Shown here: piece after piece, positions 1-9,063 of the stretch | How the letters are laid out: each line of letters opens with the position of its first letter | How positions within the stretch are numbered: position 1 is the stretch's first letter | DNA from: an uncultured Ruminococcus sp. | Lineage (GTDB): Bacteria; Bacillota; Clostridia; Oscillospirales; Ruminococcaceae | Direction of reading: 5' to 3' | NCBI GenBank assembly: GCA_947345935.1 | Contig: CAMZZN010000012.1 | Coordinates: 1 to 55,675, forward strand | DNA length: 55,675 nucleotides | Program-made: the position numbers and the translations under genes | The notes under the pieces: model-generated | Told to the model about the DNA's origin: nothing | The model's database searches: none | Seen by the model: the letters and a program-made list of their open reading frames with translations, nothing else

Positions 1-2
1 TG

Positions 3-1025
3 CTCAAAGTCGCTCATATCCTTAAAGGCAAGACTGTTGACCCCAGCGTTTCACTTGCCATTGCTCCCGGTTCAAAGCAGGTGCTTAATATGCTTACTCA
101 GAACGGCGCTTTGTCCGATCTTATTGAAGCCGGCGCAAGAATTCTGGAAAGCGCCTGCGGTCCGTGTATAGGCATGGGACAATCTCCTAATTCAAAGGGA
201 ATTTCCCTGCGTACTTTCAACAGAAATTTTGAAGGACGTTCGGGAACAAAGGACGGTCAGATCTATCTGGTTTCACCTGAAATGGCTGCTGCTTCCGCTC
301 TTACAGGATATCTGACAGATCCGAGAGAACTGGGAAATATGCCTGAATTCAAACTTCCGGAGATCTTTGCAATCAACGATAATATGGTAGTTCCTCCTGT
401 AGACGAGTCTGATATGGACAGCGTTGAGATACTCAGGGGTCCAAATATCAAGCCTTATCCGGCTACTGCTCCTCTTATGGATACGATTGCTGCTCCTGTT
501 TCGCTGAAGGTTGGCGATAACATCACGACAGATCACATTATGCCTGCCGGAGCAAAGATACTTCCTCTCCGTTCCAATGTTCCGAAAATTTCACAGTACT
601 GCTTTGCCGTATGCGACGAAAGCTTCCCTAAGAGAGCAGAGCGCCTTGGAAAGAGCATTATTGTCGGCGGATCGAACTACGGTCAGGGATCTTCAAGAGA
701 GCACGCCGCTCTTGCACCTCTTTATCTCGGCGTCAAGGCTGTTCTTGTAAAGTCGTTTGCAAGAATTCACAGGGCTAATCTTATAAATGCCGGAATCCTT
801 CCGCTTACATTTGTAAATGAAGCCGATTACGACCAGATTAATCAGGATGATGAGATCGTTATTCCTGATGTAAGGAAGCTTGTCGAGGCAGGGGATACTG
901 AATTTACTGTTCTTGATAAAACAAACGGCAAGGAAATAAAGGTAAACTGCGATCTTTCCGGTCGTGCAAAAGATATCATGCTTGCCGGCGGTCTGCTTGA
1001 TTATACAAGAGAATCAATGAAGTGA
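3..1025 (+). CDS. acn: Aconitate hydratase, C-terminal part (5' end outside window)
   Basis: Aconitase interconverts citrate and isocitrate through a [4Fe-4S] cluster. The reading frame is open from base 3, so the gene starts upstream of the window; only about the last 340 residues are present. The segment ESACGPCIGMGQ carries two of the three cluster cysteines (CGPC). GDNITTDHIMPAG and GSNYGQGSSREHAAL are the hallmark motifs of the swivelling C-terminal domain, the latter with the catalytic-loop Ser and Arg. The overall look is that of the single-chain, LeuC/LeuD-related bacterial aconitase rather than AcnB. It precedes isocitrate dehydrogenase by 36 bases, so both probably sit in one operon supplying 2-oxoglutarate. 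The first ATG at 81 is internal and not the start. The enzyme family is sure; the subtype is less so. Confidence 0.93.
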   Translation, partial: LKVAHILKGKTVDPSVSLAIAPGSKQVLNMLTQNGALSDLIEAGARILESACGPCIGMGQSPNSKGISLRTFNRNFEGRSGTKDGQIYLVSPEMAAASALTGYLTDPRELGNMPEFKLPEIFAINDNMVVPPVDESDMDSVEILRGPNIKPYPATAPLMDTIAAPVSLKVGDNITTDHIMPAGAKILPLRSNVPKISQYCFAVCDESFPKRAERLGKSIIVGGSNYGQGSSREHAALAPLYLGVKAVLVKSFARIHRANLINAGILPLTFVNEADYDQINQDDEIVIPDVRKLVEAGDTEFTVLDKTNGKEIKVNCDLSGRAKDIMLAGGLLDYTRESMK

Positions 1026-1061
1026 TAAACAATTTTAAATAAAAGATCTGGAGGTTTTGCA

Positions 1062-2279
1062 ATGTCTAAAATCACAATGAAAACTCCCCTTGTGGAGATG
1101 GACGGAGACGAAATGACGAGGATTCTCTGGAAGTGGATAAAAGAAAAGCTTCTGGAACCCTATGTTGAACTTAATACAGAATACTACGATCTGGGACTCG
1201 CCCACAGGGAGGAAACCAAGGATCAGGTTACGCTTGATTCAGCAGAGGCTACAAAGAAGTACGGAGTTGCTGTAAAGTGCGCTACTATCACTCCCAATGC
1301 GGCAAGAATGCCCGAATATAACCTTACGCAGATGTGGAAATCGCCAAACGGTACTATTAGAGCTGCACTTGACGGAACGGTTTTCCGTACTCCCATTATT
1401 GTAAAAGGTATTGAACCGTATATTCCTACATGGACAAAGCCTATCACCATCGCCCGTCACGCATACGGCGATGTTTACAAGAACACTGAAATGCAGGTAA
1501 AGAAGGGCTCTAAGGCGGAACTTGTCGTTACAGACGAAAACGGCTGCGAGACACGTGAGCTGATTCATGATTTTGCAAAATCTGACGGTATTATCCAGGG
1601 ACTGCATAATCTTGACAACTCTATCGCAGGTTTTGCAAGAGCCTGTCTCAATTACGGTCTTGATCTTAAACAGGACGTGTGGTTTGCTTCAAAGGATACT
1701 ATTTCCAAGAAATACGATCATCGTTTCAAGGATATTTTTGCCGAGATCTACGAGAATGAATACAAGGAAAAGTACGAGTCAGCAGGAATCGAGTATTTCT
1801 ACACGCTTATCGATGATGCTGTTGCACGTGTTATTCGTTCAAACGGCGGATATATATGGGCATGCAAGAACTATGACGGCGATGTTATGTCCGATATGGT
1901 TTCTACGGCATATGGTTCTCTGGCAATGATGACTTCTGTTCTGGTATCTCCGAACGGAATTTACGAGTATGAGGCTGCACACGGTACGGTTCAGCGTCAT
2001 TATTATAAATATCTTAAAGGCGAAGAGACATCCACCAATTCCGTTGCAACTATTTTTGCATGGAGCGGCGCCCTGAGAAAAAGAGGCGAACTGGACGGAA
2101 CACCGGAACTTTGCAATTTTGCAGACAAGCTTGAAAAGGCTACTGTCCAGACAATTGAGGACGGTGTGATGACGGGAGATCTCTACCTTATTTCTACGCT
2201 TGAATATAAGAAAAAAGTTGATTCAAAAACTTTCTTGGACGAGATCAAAGTAAGGCTTGACGAAATGATGAACGCATAA
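1062..2279 (+). CDS. icd: NADP-dependent isocitrate dehydrogenase (dimeric, eukaryote-like type)
   Basis: It oxidatively decarboxylates isocitrate to 2-oxoglutarate with NADP+ in the cytosol. At 405 residues it matches the homodimeric class found in eukaryotes and some anaerobes. The substrate loop [16 protein letters not shown] holds the Ser, Asn and two Arg that bind isocitrate. YTLIDD and NYDGDVMSD supply the metal-binding aspartates, and [13 protein letters not shown] is the NADP-binding stretch. A strong site (GGAGG at about 1050) precedes the ATG. It lies just behind aconitase and ahead of rex. In an anaerobe without a full oxidative cycle this branch would serve glutamate synthesis and NADPH supply; that role is inferred from the neighbours. 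Confidence 0.95.
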   Translation: MSKITMKTPLVEMDGDEMTRILWKWIKEKLLEPYVELNTEYYDLGLAHREETKDQVTLDSAEATKKYGVAVKCATITPNAARMPEYNLTQMWKSPNGTIRAALDGTVFRTPIIVKGIEPYIPTWTKPITIARHAYGDVYKNTEMQVKKGSKAELVVTDENGCETRELIHDFAKSDGIIQGLHNLDNSIAGFARACLNYGLDLKQDVWFASKDTISKKYDHRFKDIFAEIYENEYKEKYESAGIEYFYTLIDDAVARVIRSNGGYIWACKNYDGDVMSDMVSTAYGSLAMMTSVLVSPNGIYEYEAAHGTVQRHYYKYLKGEETSTNSVATIFAWSGALRKRGELDGTPELCNFADKLEKATVQTIEDGVMTGDLYLISTLEYKKKVDSKTFLDEIKVRLDEMMNA

Positions 2280-2294
2280 TGCTTCAGTACGGAA

Positions 2295-2338
2295 CGGCAG
2301 GGAACTGCCGAATATCTGCCGCACATTTTTTGTGCGGC
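2295..2338 (+). other. Two tandem hairpins between icd and rex
   Basis: A 6-bp perfect stem closed by a GGAA (GNRA-type) tetraloop occupies 2295-2310. It is followed by a 7-8-bp stem GCCGCAC/GTGCGGC at 2318-2338 with a T-rich loop. No T-run follows the second stem, so this is not a classical terminator. It could be an mRNA processing or stability element between icd and rex, or a weak terminator. Seen directly; function unknown. Confidence 0.5.
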
Positions 2339-2392
2339 TCCGCTTTGATATCGTTACTCCCTATGCATTATCAAGAGAAGGGGCACATATTA

Positions 2393-3028
2393 ATGTCAAA
2401 AAGCTCAATATCAAATTCGGTTATCAGAAGGCTGCCAAGGTATTACAGATTTTTGGGTGAGTTGGAAAACAGCGGCTATGTCCGTATATCCTCAAGGGAA
2501 CTGTCAGAAAAAATGGGACTGACAGCTTCTCAGATCAGGCAGGATTTCAACTGTTTCGGAGGATTCGGGCAGCAGGGCTATGGCTATAACGTCAGCGCAC
2601 TGCGGACTGAGATCGGAAAGATCCTTGGTCTTGATAAGCCTACCCCTATGATCCTTCTGGGCGCTGGCAATTTAGGCAGGGCAATTACAGCGCATATAGA
2701 TTTCAGAAGCAAAGGCTTTGAGCTGATCGGCGCTTTTGACACTGATCAAAGTAAATTTGGTCAGGAGATCGGTGGAGTCATCGTGCAGGATGCAGCCGTT
2801 GTAGAAGACTTCTGTGCTGAAAAAAAGCCCGTTGCCGCTATATTGTGCATTCCGATGAACGCTGCGGAAAAGGCTGTAGAAAGTCTGGTCAACTGCGGTA
2901 TAAAGGCTTTCTGGAACTTCACACATTATGATCTGCGTGTGATCCACGAGGGTATCGCAGTAGAGAATGTACATCTCGGCGACAGTCTGACTACTCTTTC
3001 TTATCGTATAAATTCGTGTGGAAAGTAA
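2393..3028 (+). CDS. rex: Redox-sensing transcriptional repressor Rex
   Basis: Rex is a cytosolic homodimer that binds DNA when the NADH/NAD+ ratio is low and lets go when NADH accumulates, controlling fermentation genes. I start it at ATG 2393 because GAGAAGGGG lies about ten bases upstream and the protein then begins as Rex proteins do; an in-frame start further upstream would add a non-homologous leader. The 211 residues are the family length. The N-terminal winged helix includes GLTASQIRQDF and the family signature GGFGQQGYGY. The Rossmann fold has GAGNLGRAI. Its place between TCA-type genes and the NADH-linked Hdr/Flx cluster suggests it regulates them, but I found no convincing Rex box. 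Confidence 0.93.
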   Translation: MSKSSISNSVIRRLPRYYRFLGELENSGYVRISSRELSEKMGLTASQIRQDFNCFGGFGQQGYGYNVSALRTEIGKILGLDKPTPMILLGAGNLGRAITAHIDFRSKGFELIGAFDTDQSKFGQEIGGVIVQDAAVVEDFCAEKKPVAAILCIPMNAAEKAVESLVNCGIKAFWNFTHYDLRVIHEGIAVENVHLGDSLTTLSYRINSCGK

Positions 3029-3083
3029 CTTAAAGATTGTTCATTATTATAAATATTTAAAAATATAAAAGGTGGTAATTTAC

Positions 3084-4460
3084 ATGGATTATCGTATAGA
3101 ACATGATTCTATGGGCGAGGTAAAGGTGCCTGCTGATAAATACTGGGCAGCTCAGACTGAAAGAAGCCATGAGAATTTCCTGATCGGCGTAGGCATCGAG
3201 ACAATGCCCCGTGAGATCACTCATGCTTTCGGCATACTCAAAAAGGCGGCTGCTATAGCTAATCATGCAGTTAAACCGGAAAAAATGACAGATGAAAAGC
3301 TTTCAGCGATCTCACAAGCGTGCGACGAAGTGATAAGCGGTTCTCTCAACGATCATTTTCCTCTTGTTGTATGGCAGACCGGCAGCGGAACGCAGTCAAA
3401 CATGAACGCTAACGAGGTAATTGCCAACAGAGGCAATGAGATCGCCGGAGCAAAGCTTCTGCATCCCAACGACGATATTAATATGAGTCAGTCATCCAAT
3501 GATACGTTCCCGACTGCCATGCATATTGCCGCAGTTATTGCCCTGGAAGATAAGGTTATTCCTGCCATTGACAGACTGACAGCTACTTTCAGACGTCTTG
3601 AAGCTGAAAACGAGGGGATAGTAAAGAGCGGAAGAACTCATCTCCAGGACGCTACACCAATTAAATTTTCCCAGGAAATCAGCGGTTGGAGAGCTTCTCT
3701 TGAAAAGGACAGAAAGATGATACTTTCCTCCTGCGATGAACTTAAAGAACTTGCTCTTGGTGGCACTGCCGTTGGCACGGGTCTTAACGCACCGGCAGGA
3801 TTTGCAGAGAAGGCAGCAGAGGCGATCAGCAATCTGACCGGCAAAAGCTTTGTGACCGCTCCGAATAAATTTCATTCGCTGACTTCAAAGGATGAGATCG
3901 TTTTTGCTCACGGCGCTCTTAAAGCTCTTGCAGCCGATATGATGAAGATTGCCAATGACGTAAGGTGGCTGGCTTCCGGTCCTAGAGACGGACTCGGTGA
4001 GATCTTTATCCCAGAGAACGAGCCTGGTTCATCTATCATGCCCGGAAAGGTAAATCCTACTCAATGCGAACAGGTGACAATGGTTGCCGTGCAGGTCATG
4101 GGAAACGATGTTGCTGTCGGAATGGCTGCATCACAGGGCAACTTTGAACTGAATGTGTTCATGCCGGTGTGCGCTTATAACTTCCTCCAGTCCGCAAGAC
4201 TGCTGGCAGAATCTATTATATCTTTTGACAAAAACTGCGCTGCCGGAATAAAAGCAAATAAGGAGAAAATGCACCATAATCTTCACAATTCCCTGATGCT
4301 GGTAACGGCTCTGAATCCGTATATAGGCTACGAAAACGCTGCAAAGACCGCTAAGAAGGCTTTTAAGGACAATATTTCCCTGAAAGAGGCGTGCGTGGAG
4401 CTTGGATTCCTGACGGCTGAACGCTTTGACGAAGTGTTCCATCCCGAGCAGATGGCGTAA
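3084..4460 (+). CDS. fumC: Class II fumarase
   Basis: It interconverts malate and fumarate without an iron-sulfur cluster. Start ATG 3084 is chosen because AGGTGG ends about eight bases before it; a GTG twelve bases upstream lies inside that site. The 458-residue length is standard. Seen motifs are GSGTQSNMNANEV (substrate), GRTHLQDATPI (active-site His) and GSSIMPGKVNPTQCE, the superfamily signature with the mobile catalytic loop. It stands directly before the Hdr/Flx/fumarate-reductase run, so its likely direction is malate to fumarate, supplying the electron acceptor. That direction is inference; the identity is secure. Confidence 0.95.
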   Translation: MDYRIEHDSMGEVKVPADKYWAAQTERSHENFLIGVGIETMPREITHAFGILKKAAAIANHAVKPEKMTDEKLSAISQACDEVISGSLNDHFPLVVWQTGSGTQSNMNANEVIANRGNEIAGAKLLHPNDDINMSQSSNDTFPTAMHIAAVIALEDKVIPAIDRLTATFRRLEAENEGIVKSGRTHLQDATPIKFSQEISGWRASLEKDRKMILSSCDELKELALGGTAVGTGLNAPAGFAEKAAEAISNLTGKSFVTAPNKFHSLTSKDEIVFAHGALKALAADMMKIANDVRWLASGPRDGLGEIFIPENEPGSSIMPGKVNPTQCEQVTMVAVQVMGNDVAVGMAASQGNFELNVFMPVCAYNFLQSARLLAESIISFDKNCAAGIKANKEKMHHNLHNSLMLVTALNPYIGYENAAKTAKKAFKDNISLKEACVELGFLTAERFDEVFHPEQMA

Positions 4461-4489
4461 CAATGATTTAAAGAGAGGAAATGTAACCT

Positions 4490-5290
4490 ATGGAAACATT
4501 CACATATTACCCCGGCTGTACCCTGAGAACAAAGGCTAAGGATCTTGACAAATATGCAAGATCTTCTGCTGCCGTTCTGGGGATAAGCCTTGAAGAGCCT
4601 GATGAATGGCAGTGCTGCGGCGGAGCTTATACTACCGCTGCCAACGAGCCGGCAACGAAGCTCTCGGCGGTGAGAACTCTCAATGCCGCCAGAGAACTGG
4701 GCAGACCGCTTATTACAGTCTGCTCCGCCTGCCATAATGTCATCAAGCAGACCAATTACGATATTTCCCGGAATGAATCTATGCGGAACAAGGTAAAGAA
4801 TTATCTCGGTCTTGAAGAAGCATATACGGGAGAAACTCAGATTTATCATTATCTTGAGATGCTGCGTGACGTTGTTGGATTTGATAAGCTGGCTGAAAAG
4901 GTCGTTAATCCACTTAAAGGCAAGAAGATTGCCGCTTATTACGGATGTCTGCTGCTGCGTCCGTCAAAGGCAATGGCAATGGACGATCCGGAAAATCCCT
5001 CGATCATGGAGGATTTTATACGTGCTATCGGAGGAACTCCGGTTATCTGGTCGCAGAGAAACGAATGCTGCGGCGGATATATAACAATGGAGGATAAGGT
5101 GCAGGCGGCTAAAAGAAGCAATATCGTCATGAAAAATGCAGAGGATATGGGCGCTGAAATGGTAATAACAGCTTGTCCGCTGTGTCTTTATAATCTGAAG
5201 AAAAATTCGGATTCCAAACTGCCCGTTTTCTATTTCACCGAGCTTTTAGCAGAAGCGCTGGGAGTAAAGGAGGATGCCGTCAATGAATAA
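4490..5290 (+). CDS. hdrB: HdrB-like heterodisulfide reductase subunit B (two CCG domains)
   Basis: Subunit B of HdrABC-type complexes, which in methanogens carries two noncubane [4Fe-4S] clusters at the disulfide-reducing site. The sequence has both full CCG motifs: C10-x31-CC(42,43)-x34-CxxC(78,81), and a second set beginning in YYGC, then NECCGG and ACPLC. At 266 residues it is a stand-alone subunit, without the SdhB-like fusion of methanogen TfrB. It overlaps hdrC by a few bases, indicating translational coupling. Bacteria lack CoM/CoB heterodisulfide, so a different acceptor is needed. The adjacent fumarate reductase-like pair makes fumarate, reached through the FeS protein, the best guess. 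Confidence 0.9.
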   Translation: METFTYYPGCTLRTKAKDLDKYARSSAAVLGISLEEPDEWQCCGGAYTTAANEPATKLSAVRTLNAARELGRPLITVCSACHNVIKQTNYDISRNESMRNKVKNYLGLEEAYTGETQIYHYLEMLRDVVGFDKLAEKVVNPLKGKKIAAYYGCLLLRPSKAMAMDDPENPSIMEDFIRAIGGTPVIWSQRNECCGGYITMEDKVQAAKRSNIVMKNAEDMGAEMVITACPLCLYNLKKNSDSKLPVFYFTELLAEALGVKEDAVNE

Positions 5291-5666
5291 TTCTCTTAAA
5301 GACTGGATAGATATTACCTCCGGAGTGAACGTCCGCAAATGCATGAGATGCGGAAAATGCTCGGCGGTCTGTCCGTCCTACGATGAAATGGAATATCATC
5401 CGCATCAGTTCGTATACATGGTGGAAAAGGGCAATATAGAGCCGCTTATGGCGTCGGAATCATTGTACAGATGCCTTACCTGCTTTGCCTGCGTGGAGCG
5501 CTGTCCACGTAGTGTTGAGCCGGCTAAGGTCGTTGAAGCCGTACGCCTTGCCTCTGTCAGAAAGCAGGGAAATAATCACCTTATCCCGGATCAGATCCCG
5601 GAGATGCTTGACGACGATATGCCTCAGCAGGCTATCGTTACAGCATTCAGGAAATATACCAAGTAA
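5283..5666 (+). CDS. hdrC: HdrC-like 2x[4Fe-4S] subunit
   Basis: A small electron-transfer subunit that links HdrA to HdrB. Two four-cysteine motifs are seen, CMRCGKCSAVCP and CLTCFACVERCP, each binding a [4Fe-4S] cluster. I start at ATG 5283: AGGAGG ends about nine bases before it, whereas the alternative ATG 5274 overlaps that ribosome site. This gives 127 residues. The gene overlaps the end of hdrB and is followed after 12 bases by hdrA with its own AAGGAGG. No membrane segment is present, so the complex is cytosolic like methanogen HdrABC, unlike membrane-bound HdrDE. Confidence 0.9.
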   Translation: MNNSLKDWIDITSGVNVRKCMRCGKCSAVCPSYDEMEYHPHQFVYMVEKGNIEPLMASESLYRCLTCFACVERCPRSVEPAKVVEAVRLASVRKQGNNHLIPDQIPEMLDDDMPQQAIVTAFRKYTK

Positions 5667-5678
5667 GGAGGAGATAAT

Positions 5679-7670
5679 ATGCAGAGAATAGGAGTTTTTG
5701 TCTGTCACTGCGGTACGAACATCGCTGCAACAGTAGATGTAAAGGCAGTTGCGGAAGCTCTCAGTCACGAGCCGGGAGTAGTTATCTCCCAGGACTATCA
5801 GTATATGTGTTCGGAATCCGGTCAGAACCTCATAAAGGATGCGATCAAAGAGCATTCGCTTACCGGAGTAGTCGTATGTTCCTGTTCGCCCAGAATGCAT
5901 GAAAATACATTCAGAAAGGCTGCTGCGGCAGCAGGACTTAATCCGTATCTCGTGGAGATAGCAAACATCCGTGAGCAGTGCTCGTGGATACACAAGGATA
6001 TTGCCACAGCAACTGAAAAGGCAGTTATCCTTGGAAGAGCCGCCGTTGCAAAGGTGCATCTTAACGCTCCGCTGACCGCCGGTGAAAGTCCTGTCGTAAA
6101 GCGTGCGCTTGTTATCGGAGGAGGTATTGCCGGAATTCAGACTGCTCTGGATATAGCAGAAGCAGGATTTGACGTAGATATTGTTGAAAAAGAACCTACT
6201 ATCGGCGGAAAAATGGCTCAGATAGACAAGACGTTCCCAACGCTGGACTGTGCCGCTTGTATTCTTACTCCGAAAATGGTAGAATGTTCGCAGAATGAGA
6301 GGATACATATTCATTCGTTCAGTGAAATTACCGATGTAAAAGGATTCGTAGGCAATTTTACCGTGACCATAAAGAAAAAGGCAAGGTTTGTTGACGAAAC
6401 TAAATGTACCGGATGCGGACTCTGTACGGAAAAGTGCCCGATGAAGAAAGTGCCGAACGAATTCAATATGGGTCTTGATAACAGAACGGCGGTATATATC
6501 CCATTTGCGCAGGCAGTTCCGAAAGTTGCGACTATCGACCCGAATTACTGTCTGATGCTTAAAACCGGCAAGTGCGGCGTCTGCTCAAAGGTATGCTCAG
6601 TCGGAGCTATCGACTACAAGCAGACTGATAAGCTGGTAGAGGAAAAGTACGGCGCTATCGTTGTAGCGACCGGCTTTAACCCGATCAAAATAGACAAGTA
6701 TGAAGAATTCGCCTATTCCCAGAGTCCGGATGTCGTGACTTCGCTGGAGCTTGAACGTCTTATGAATGCCGCCGGTCCTAATGGAGGCACTCTCCTTCGT
6801 CCATCCGATAAAACTCATCCGCATACAATTGTGTTCGTTCAGTGCGTGGGATCACGTTGCGACGACGAAAAAGGCAAACCATACTGCTCAAAGATCTGCT
6901 GTATGTACACAGCCAAGCATGCAATGCTTATACGTGAAAAATATCCTGATACTGACGTTTATGTGTTCTACATCGACGTAAGAACTCCCGGAAAAAATTT
7001 CGATGAATTTTACCGTCGTGCCGTTGAGCAGTACGGAGTACACTATATCAAGGGAATGGTCGGCAAGGTTACGCCACGTTCGGACGGAAAACTTGAAGTT
7101 CAGGCTTCTGATCTGCTTGCAAACGAGCAGCTCCACATAGATGCGGATATGGTCGTTCTTGCCGCTGCGATCGAGCCTGACAAGAGCGCACGTCCTCTTG
7201 CAACTATGCTTACAACACAGATGGATACCAATGATTTCTTTACGGAAGCGCATCCAAAGTTGCGTCCTGTAGAGTCGGCGACTGCCGGAATCTTCCTTTC
7301 AGGAGCTTGTCAGGGGCCAAAAGATATTCCCGAGACCGTAGCTCAGGCAAGCGCCGCCGCTGCAAAGGCTATAGGATTGTTGTGCAAGAACAGTATCACC
7401 TGCAATCCCTGCGTTGCTCATTCAGACGAGCTTATGTGCAACGGCTGTTCATCATGTGAAAAGGTATGTCCTTACGGAGCTATAACATATATCGACAAGG
7501 AATTCAGAATGCCCGACAGAACGACACGCATCCGTCGTGTGGCAAGCGTCAATCCTGCTGTATGCCAGGGCTGCGGAGCCTGTACGGTTGCCTGTCCTTC
7601 GGGCGCTATGGATCTTAACGGATTCTCAAACAGTCAGATCATGGCGGAGGTAGACGCAATATGCAAGTAA
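5679..7670 (+). CDS. hdrA: HdrA-like flavin/iron-sulfur subunit (predicted bifurcating core)
   Basis: HdrA holds the FAD at which known HdrA complexes bifurcate electrons. At 663 residues it has an N-terminal FeS-associated region with the CHCG motif. A FAD-binding Rossmann motif, IGGGIAGIQTALDIA, lies near residue 142, followed by the HdrA-typical cysteine stretch DCAACILTPKM. Four further cysteine sets follow: CTGCGLCTEKC (C243 onward), CGVCSKVC, CNGCSSCEKVC (about C590) and CQGCGACTVAC (about C632). These make several [4Fe-4S] clusters including a C-terminal ferredoxin-like pair. The gene overlaps mvhD by about ten bases. The fold and partners match HdrA of HdrABC-FlxABCD; bifurcation with ferredoxin is inferred from the family. 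Confidence 0.92.
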   Translation: MQRIGVFVCHCGTNIAATVDVKAVAEALSHEPGVVISQDYQYMCSESGQNLIKDAIKEHSLTGVVVCSCSPRMHENTFRKAAAAAGLNPYLVEIANIREQCSWIHKDIATATEKAVILGRAAVAKVHLNAPLTAGESPVVKRALVIGGGIAGIQTALDIAEAGFDVDIVEKEPTIGGKMAQIDKTFPTLDCAACILTPKMVECSQNERIHIHSFSEITDVKGFVGNFTVTIKKKARFVDETKCTGCGLCTEKCPMKKVPNEFNMGLDNRTAVYIPFAQAVPKVATIDPNYCLMLKTGKCGVCSKVCSVGAIDYKQTDKLVEEKYGAIVVATGFNPIKIDKYEEFAYSQSPDVVTSLELERLMNAAGPNGGTLLRPSDKTHPHTIVFVQCVGSRCDDEKGKPYCSKICCMYTAKHAMLIREKYPDTDVYVFYIDVRTPGKNFDEFYRRAVEQYGVHYIKGMVGKVTPRSDGKLEVQASDLLANEQLHIDADMVVLAAAIEPDKSARPLATMLTTQMDTNDFFTEAHPKLRPVESATAGIFLSGACQGPKDIPETVAQASAAAAKAIGLLCKNSITCNPCVAHSDELMCNGCSSCEKVCPYGAITYIDKEFRMPDRTTRIRRVASVNPAVCQGCGACTVACPSGAMDLNGFSNSQIMAEVDAICK

Positions 7671-8107
7671 ATGAAAATAAAGAATTCCAGCCCCTTATCG
7701 TTGCTTTCTGCTGTAACTGGTGTTCGTATGCAGGAGCCGATCTTTCGGGTACAAACAGACTTAATTATCCCACCAATGTTAAAATAATACGTGTTCCGTG
7801 TTCGTGCAGAGTAAATCCGATGTTCATACTCCGTGCTTTCCAGAGAGGAGCCGACGGCGTTATTCTGTGTGGCTGTCATCCCGGAGACTGTCATTACACT
7901 TCCGGCAACTATTTTACACGAAGAAGAATGACGTTGCTTTTCGGTATGCTTGATTTTCTGGGCATCGAGCGTGACAGAACAAGGGTCGAGTGGGTCTCCG
8001 CTGCTGAGGGAGCAAAATTTGCAGCAACAATGAACGAATTTACCGAGGCCGTGAAAAAGCTTGGACCTAATCGGAGATTGGAGGATCTGAGATGCAGGAA
8101 GCAATGA
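7661..8107 (+). CDS. flxD: MvhD/FlxD-like [2Fe-2S] subunit
   Basis: MvhD-family proteins bridge the electron-donating module (hydrogenase or Flx) to HdrA. The 148-residue protein has the family's cysteine clusters FCCNWCSY, PCSCRVNP and CGCHPGDCHY. It overlaps hdrA upstream and flxC downstream, so stoichiometric coupled translation is likely. There is no hydrogenase large or small subunit nearby. The electron donor is therefore the FlxABC-type NAD(P)H module encoded next, as in the flx-hdr cluster of Desulfovibrio. Confidence 0.9.
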   Translation: MQVNENKEFQPLIVAFCCNWCSYAGADLSGTNRLNYPTNVKIIRVPCSCRVNPMFILRAFQRGADGVILCGCHPGDCHYTSGNYFTRRRMTLLFGMLDFLGIERDRTRVEWVSAAEGAKFAATMNEFTEAVKKLGPNRRLEDLRCRKQ

Positions 8108-9063
8108 TAAAAAGAGCTAAGGAACTGCTTGCCGACGGTACTGTAGACCGTGTCATAGGCTGGAAAAAAGGAGAATTTGTTTACGATCATACTCCGGCAG
8201 TATTTACTTCTGCCCAGGATATAGAGGAGAACTTTGTCTGTGACGAGCTTACTTCGGCAAACCTTTCAAAATATCTGGTAAAAGAAACCGTCAGAGAGGG
8301 GAAAGTGCTCGCTTTTCTCAAGCCGTGCGATACTTACAGCTTTAATCAACTTGTAAAGGAGCACCGCATTGACCGGGAAAAGGTATATGTTATCGGTATT
8401 CCCGGTGGTCCTAAGCTGGATATAGAGAAGATAAAAGCAAAAGGTATCACGGGTATCCTCAGTGTGAAGAATGAGAACTATACGCTTAAAATAGATACGC
8501 TGTACGGAGCATCAGAGATGCCGTTCTATGAGGCGGTAAGCGAAAAATGTGCAAACTGCAAGAGCAAGAAGCACGTTGTTTACGACGAACTTATCGGCGA
8601 GGACGGAGATGTTCTTGACTCCGGACGGTTTGAAACAGTTGAAAAGCTGGAGAATATGACTGCTCAGGAGCGATATGACTTCTGGCGCAGCGAGCTTTCA
8701 AAGTGTATCCGCTGCAATGCCTGTCGGAATGTCTGTCCTGCCTGTACCTGTGAGAAGTGTGTTTTCGACAATCCGTCCTCCGGCGTAGAAAATAAGGCGG
8801 CTGCCGACAGCTTTGAAGAGAATATGTTCCATATCATACGTGCTTTTCATGTTGCCGGACGCTGCACAGACTGCGGCGAATGTTCGAGGGTGTGCCCGCA
8901 GAATATTCCACTGCATTTGCTTAACCGCAAGTTCATTAAGGATATAAACGAGCTTTACGGTACATATCAGGCAGGGGAGAACACTACCGACAAGGCGCCC
9001 CTTAATGACTACAAAATGGATGATTGTGAAGCAAATGTCGTGCATGAAAGGGGTGTCGAATAA
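8092..9063 (+). CDS. flxC: FlxC-like [4Fe-4S] protein with FrhB-type N-terminal half
   Basis: The 323-residue soluble protein has an N-terminal region resembling F420-hydrogenase beta-type (FrhB-like) domains, seen in LAFLKPCDTYSFNQLV and the following IGIPGGPKLD. A ferredoxin-like C-terminal half carries CIRCNACRNVCPACTCEKC and CTDCGECSRVC. Such proteins accompany HdrA in Flx clusters and pass electrons between the NAD(P)H-oxidising subunit and MvhD/HdrA. It overlaps flxD and abuts flxB, so it is part of the same complex. Assignment as FlxC rather than another dicluster protein rests mainly on gene order. Confidence 0.75.
   Translation: MQEAMIKRAKELLADGTVDRVIGWKKGEFVYDHTPAVFTSAQDIEENFVCDELTSANLSKYLVKETVREGKVLAFLKPCDTYSFNQLVKEHRIDREKVYVIGIPGGPKLDIEKIKAKGITGILSVKNENYTLKIDTLYGASEMPFYEAVSEKCANCKSKKHVVYDELIGEDGDVLDSGRFETVEKLENMTAQERYDFWRSELSKCIRCNACRNVCPACTCEKCVFDNPSSGVENKAAADSFEENMFHIIRAFHVAGRCTDCGECSRVCPQNIPLHLLNRKFIKDINELYGTYQAGENTTDKAPLNDYKMDDCEANVVHERGVE

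Noticed and set aside
2279-2392. N-terminal extension of Rex from the upstream in-frame start
   Set aside because: It spans the two hairpins, has no homology to Rex and no ribosome site; ATG 2393 has one.
3029-3083. Rex operator between rex and fumC
   Set aside because: Only an isolated TTGTTCA half is present; no matching inverted half at the right distance.
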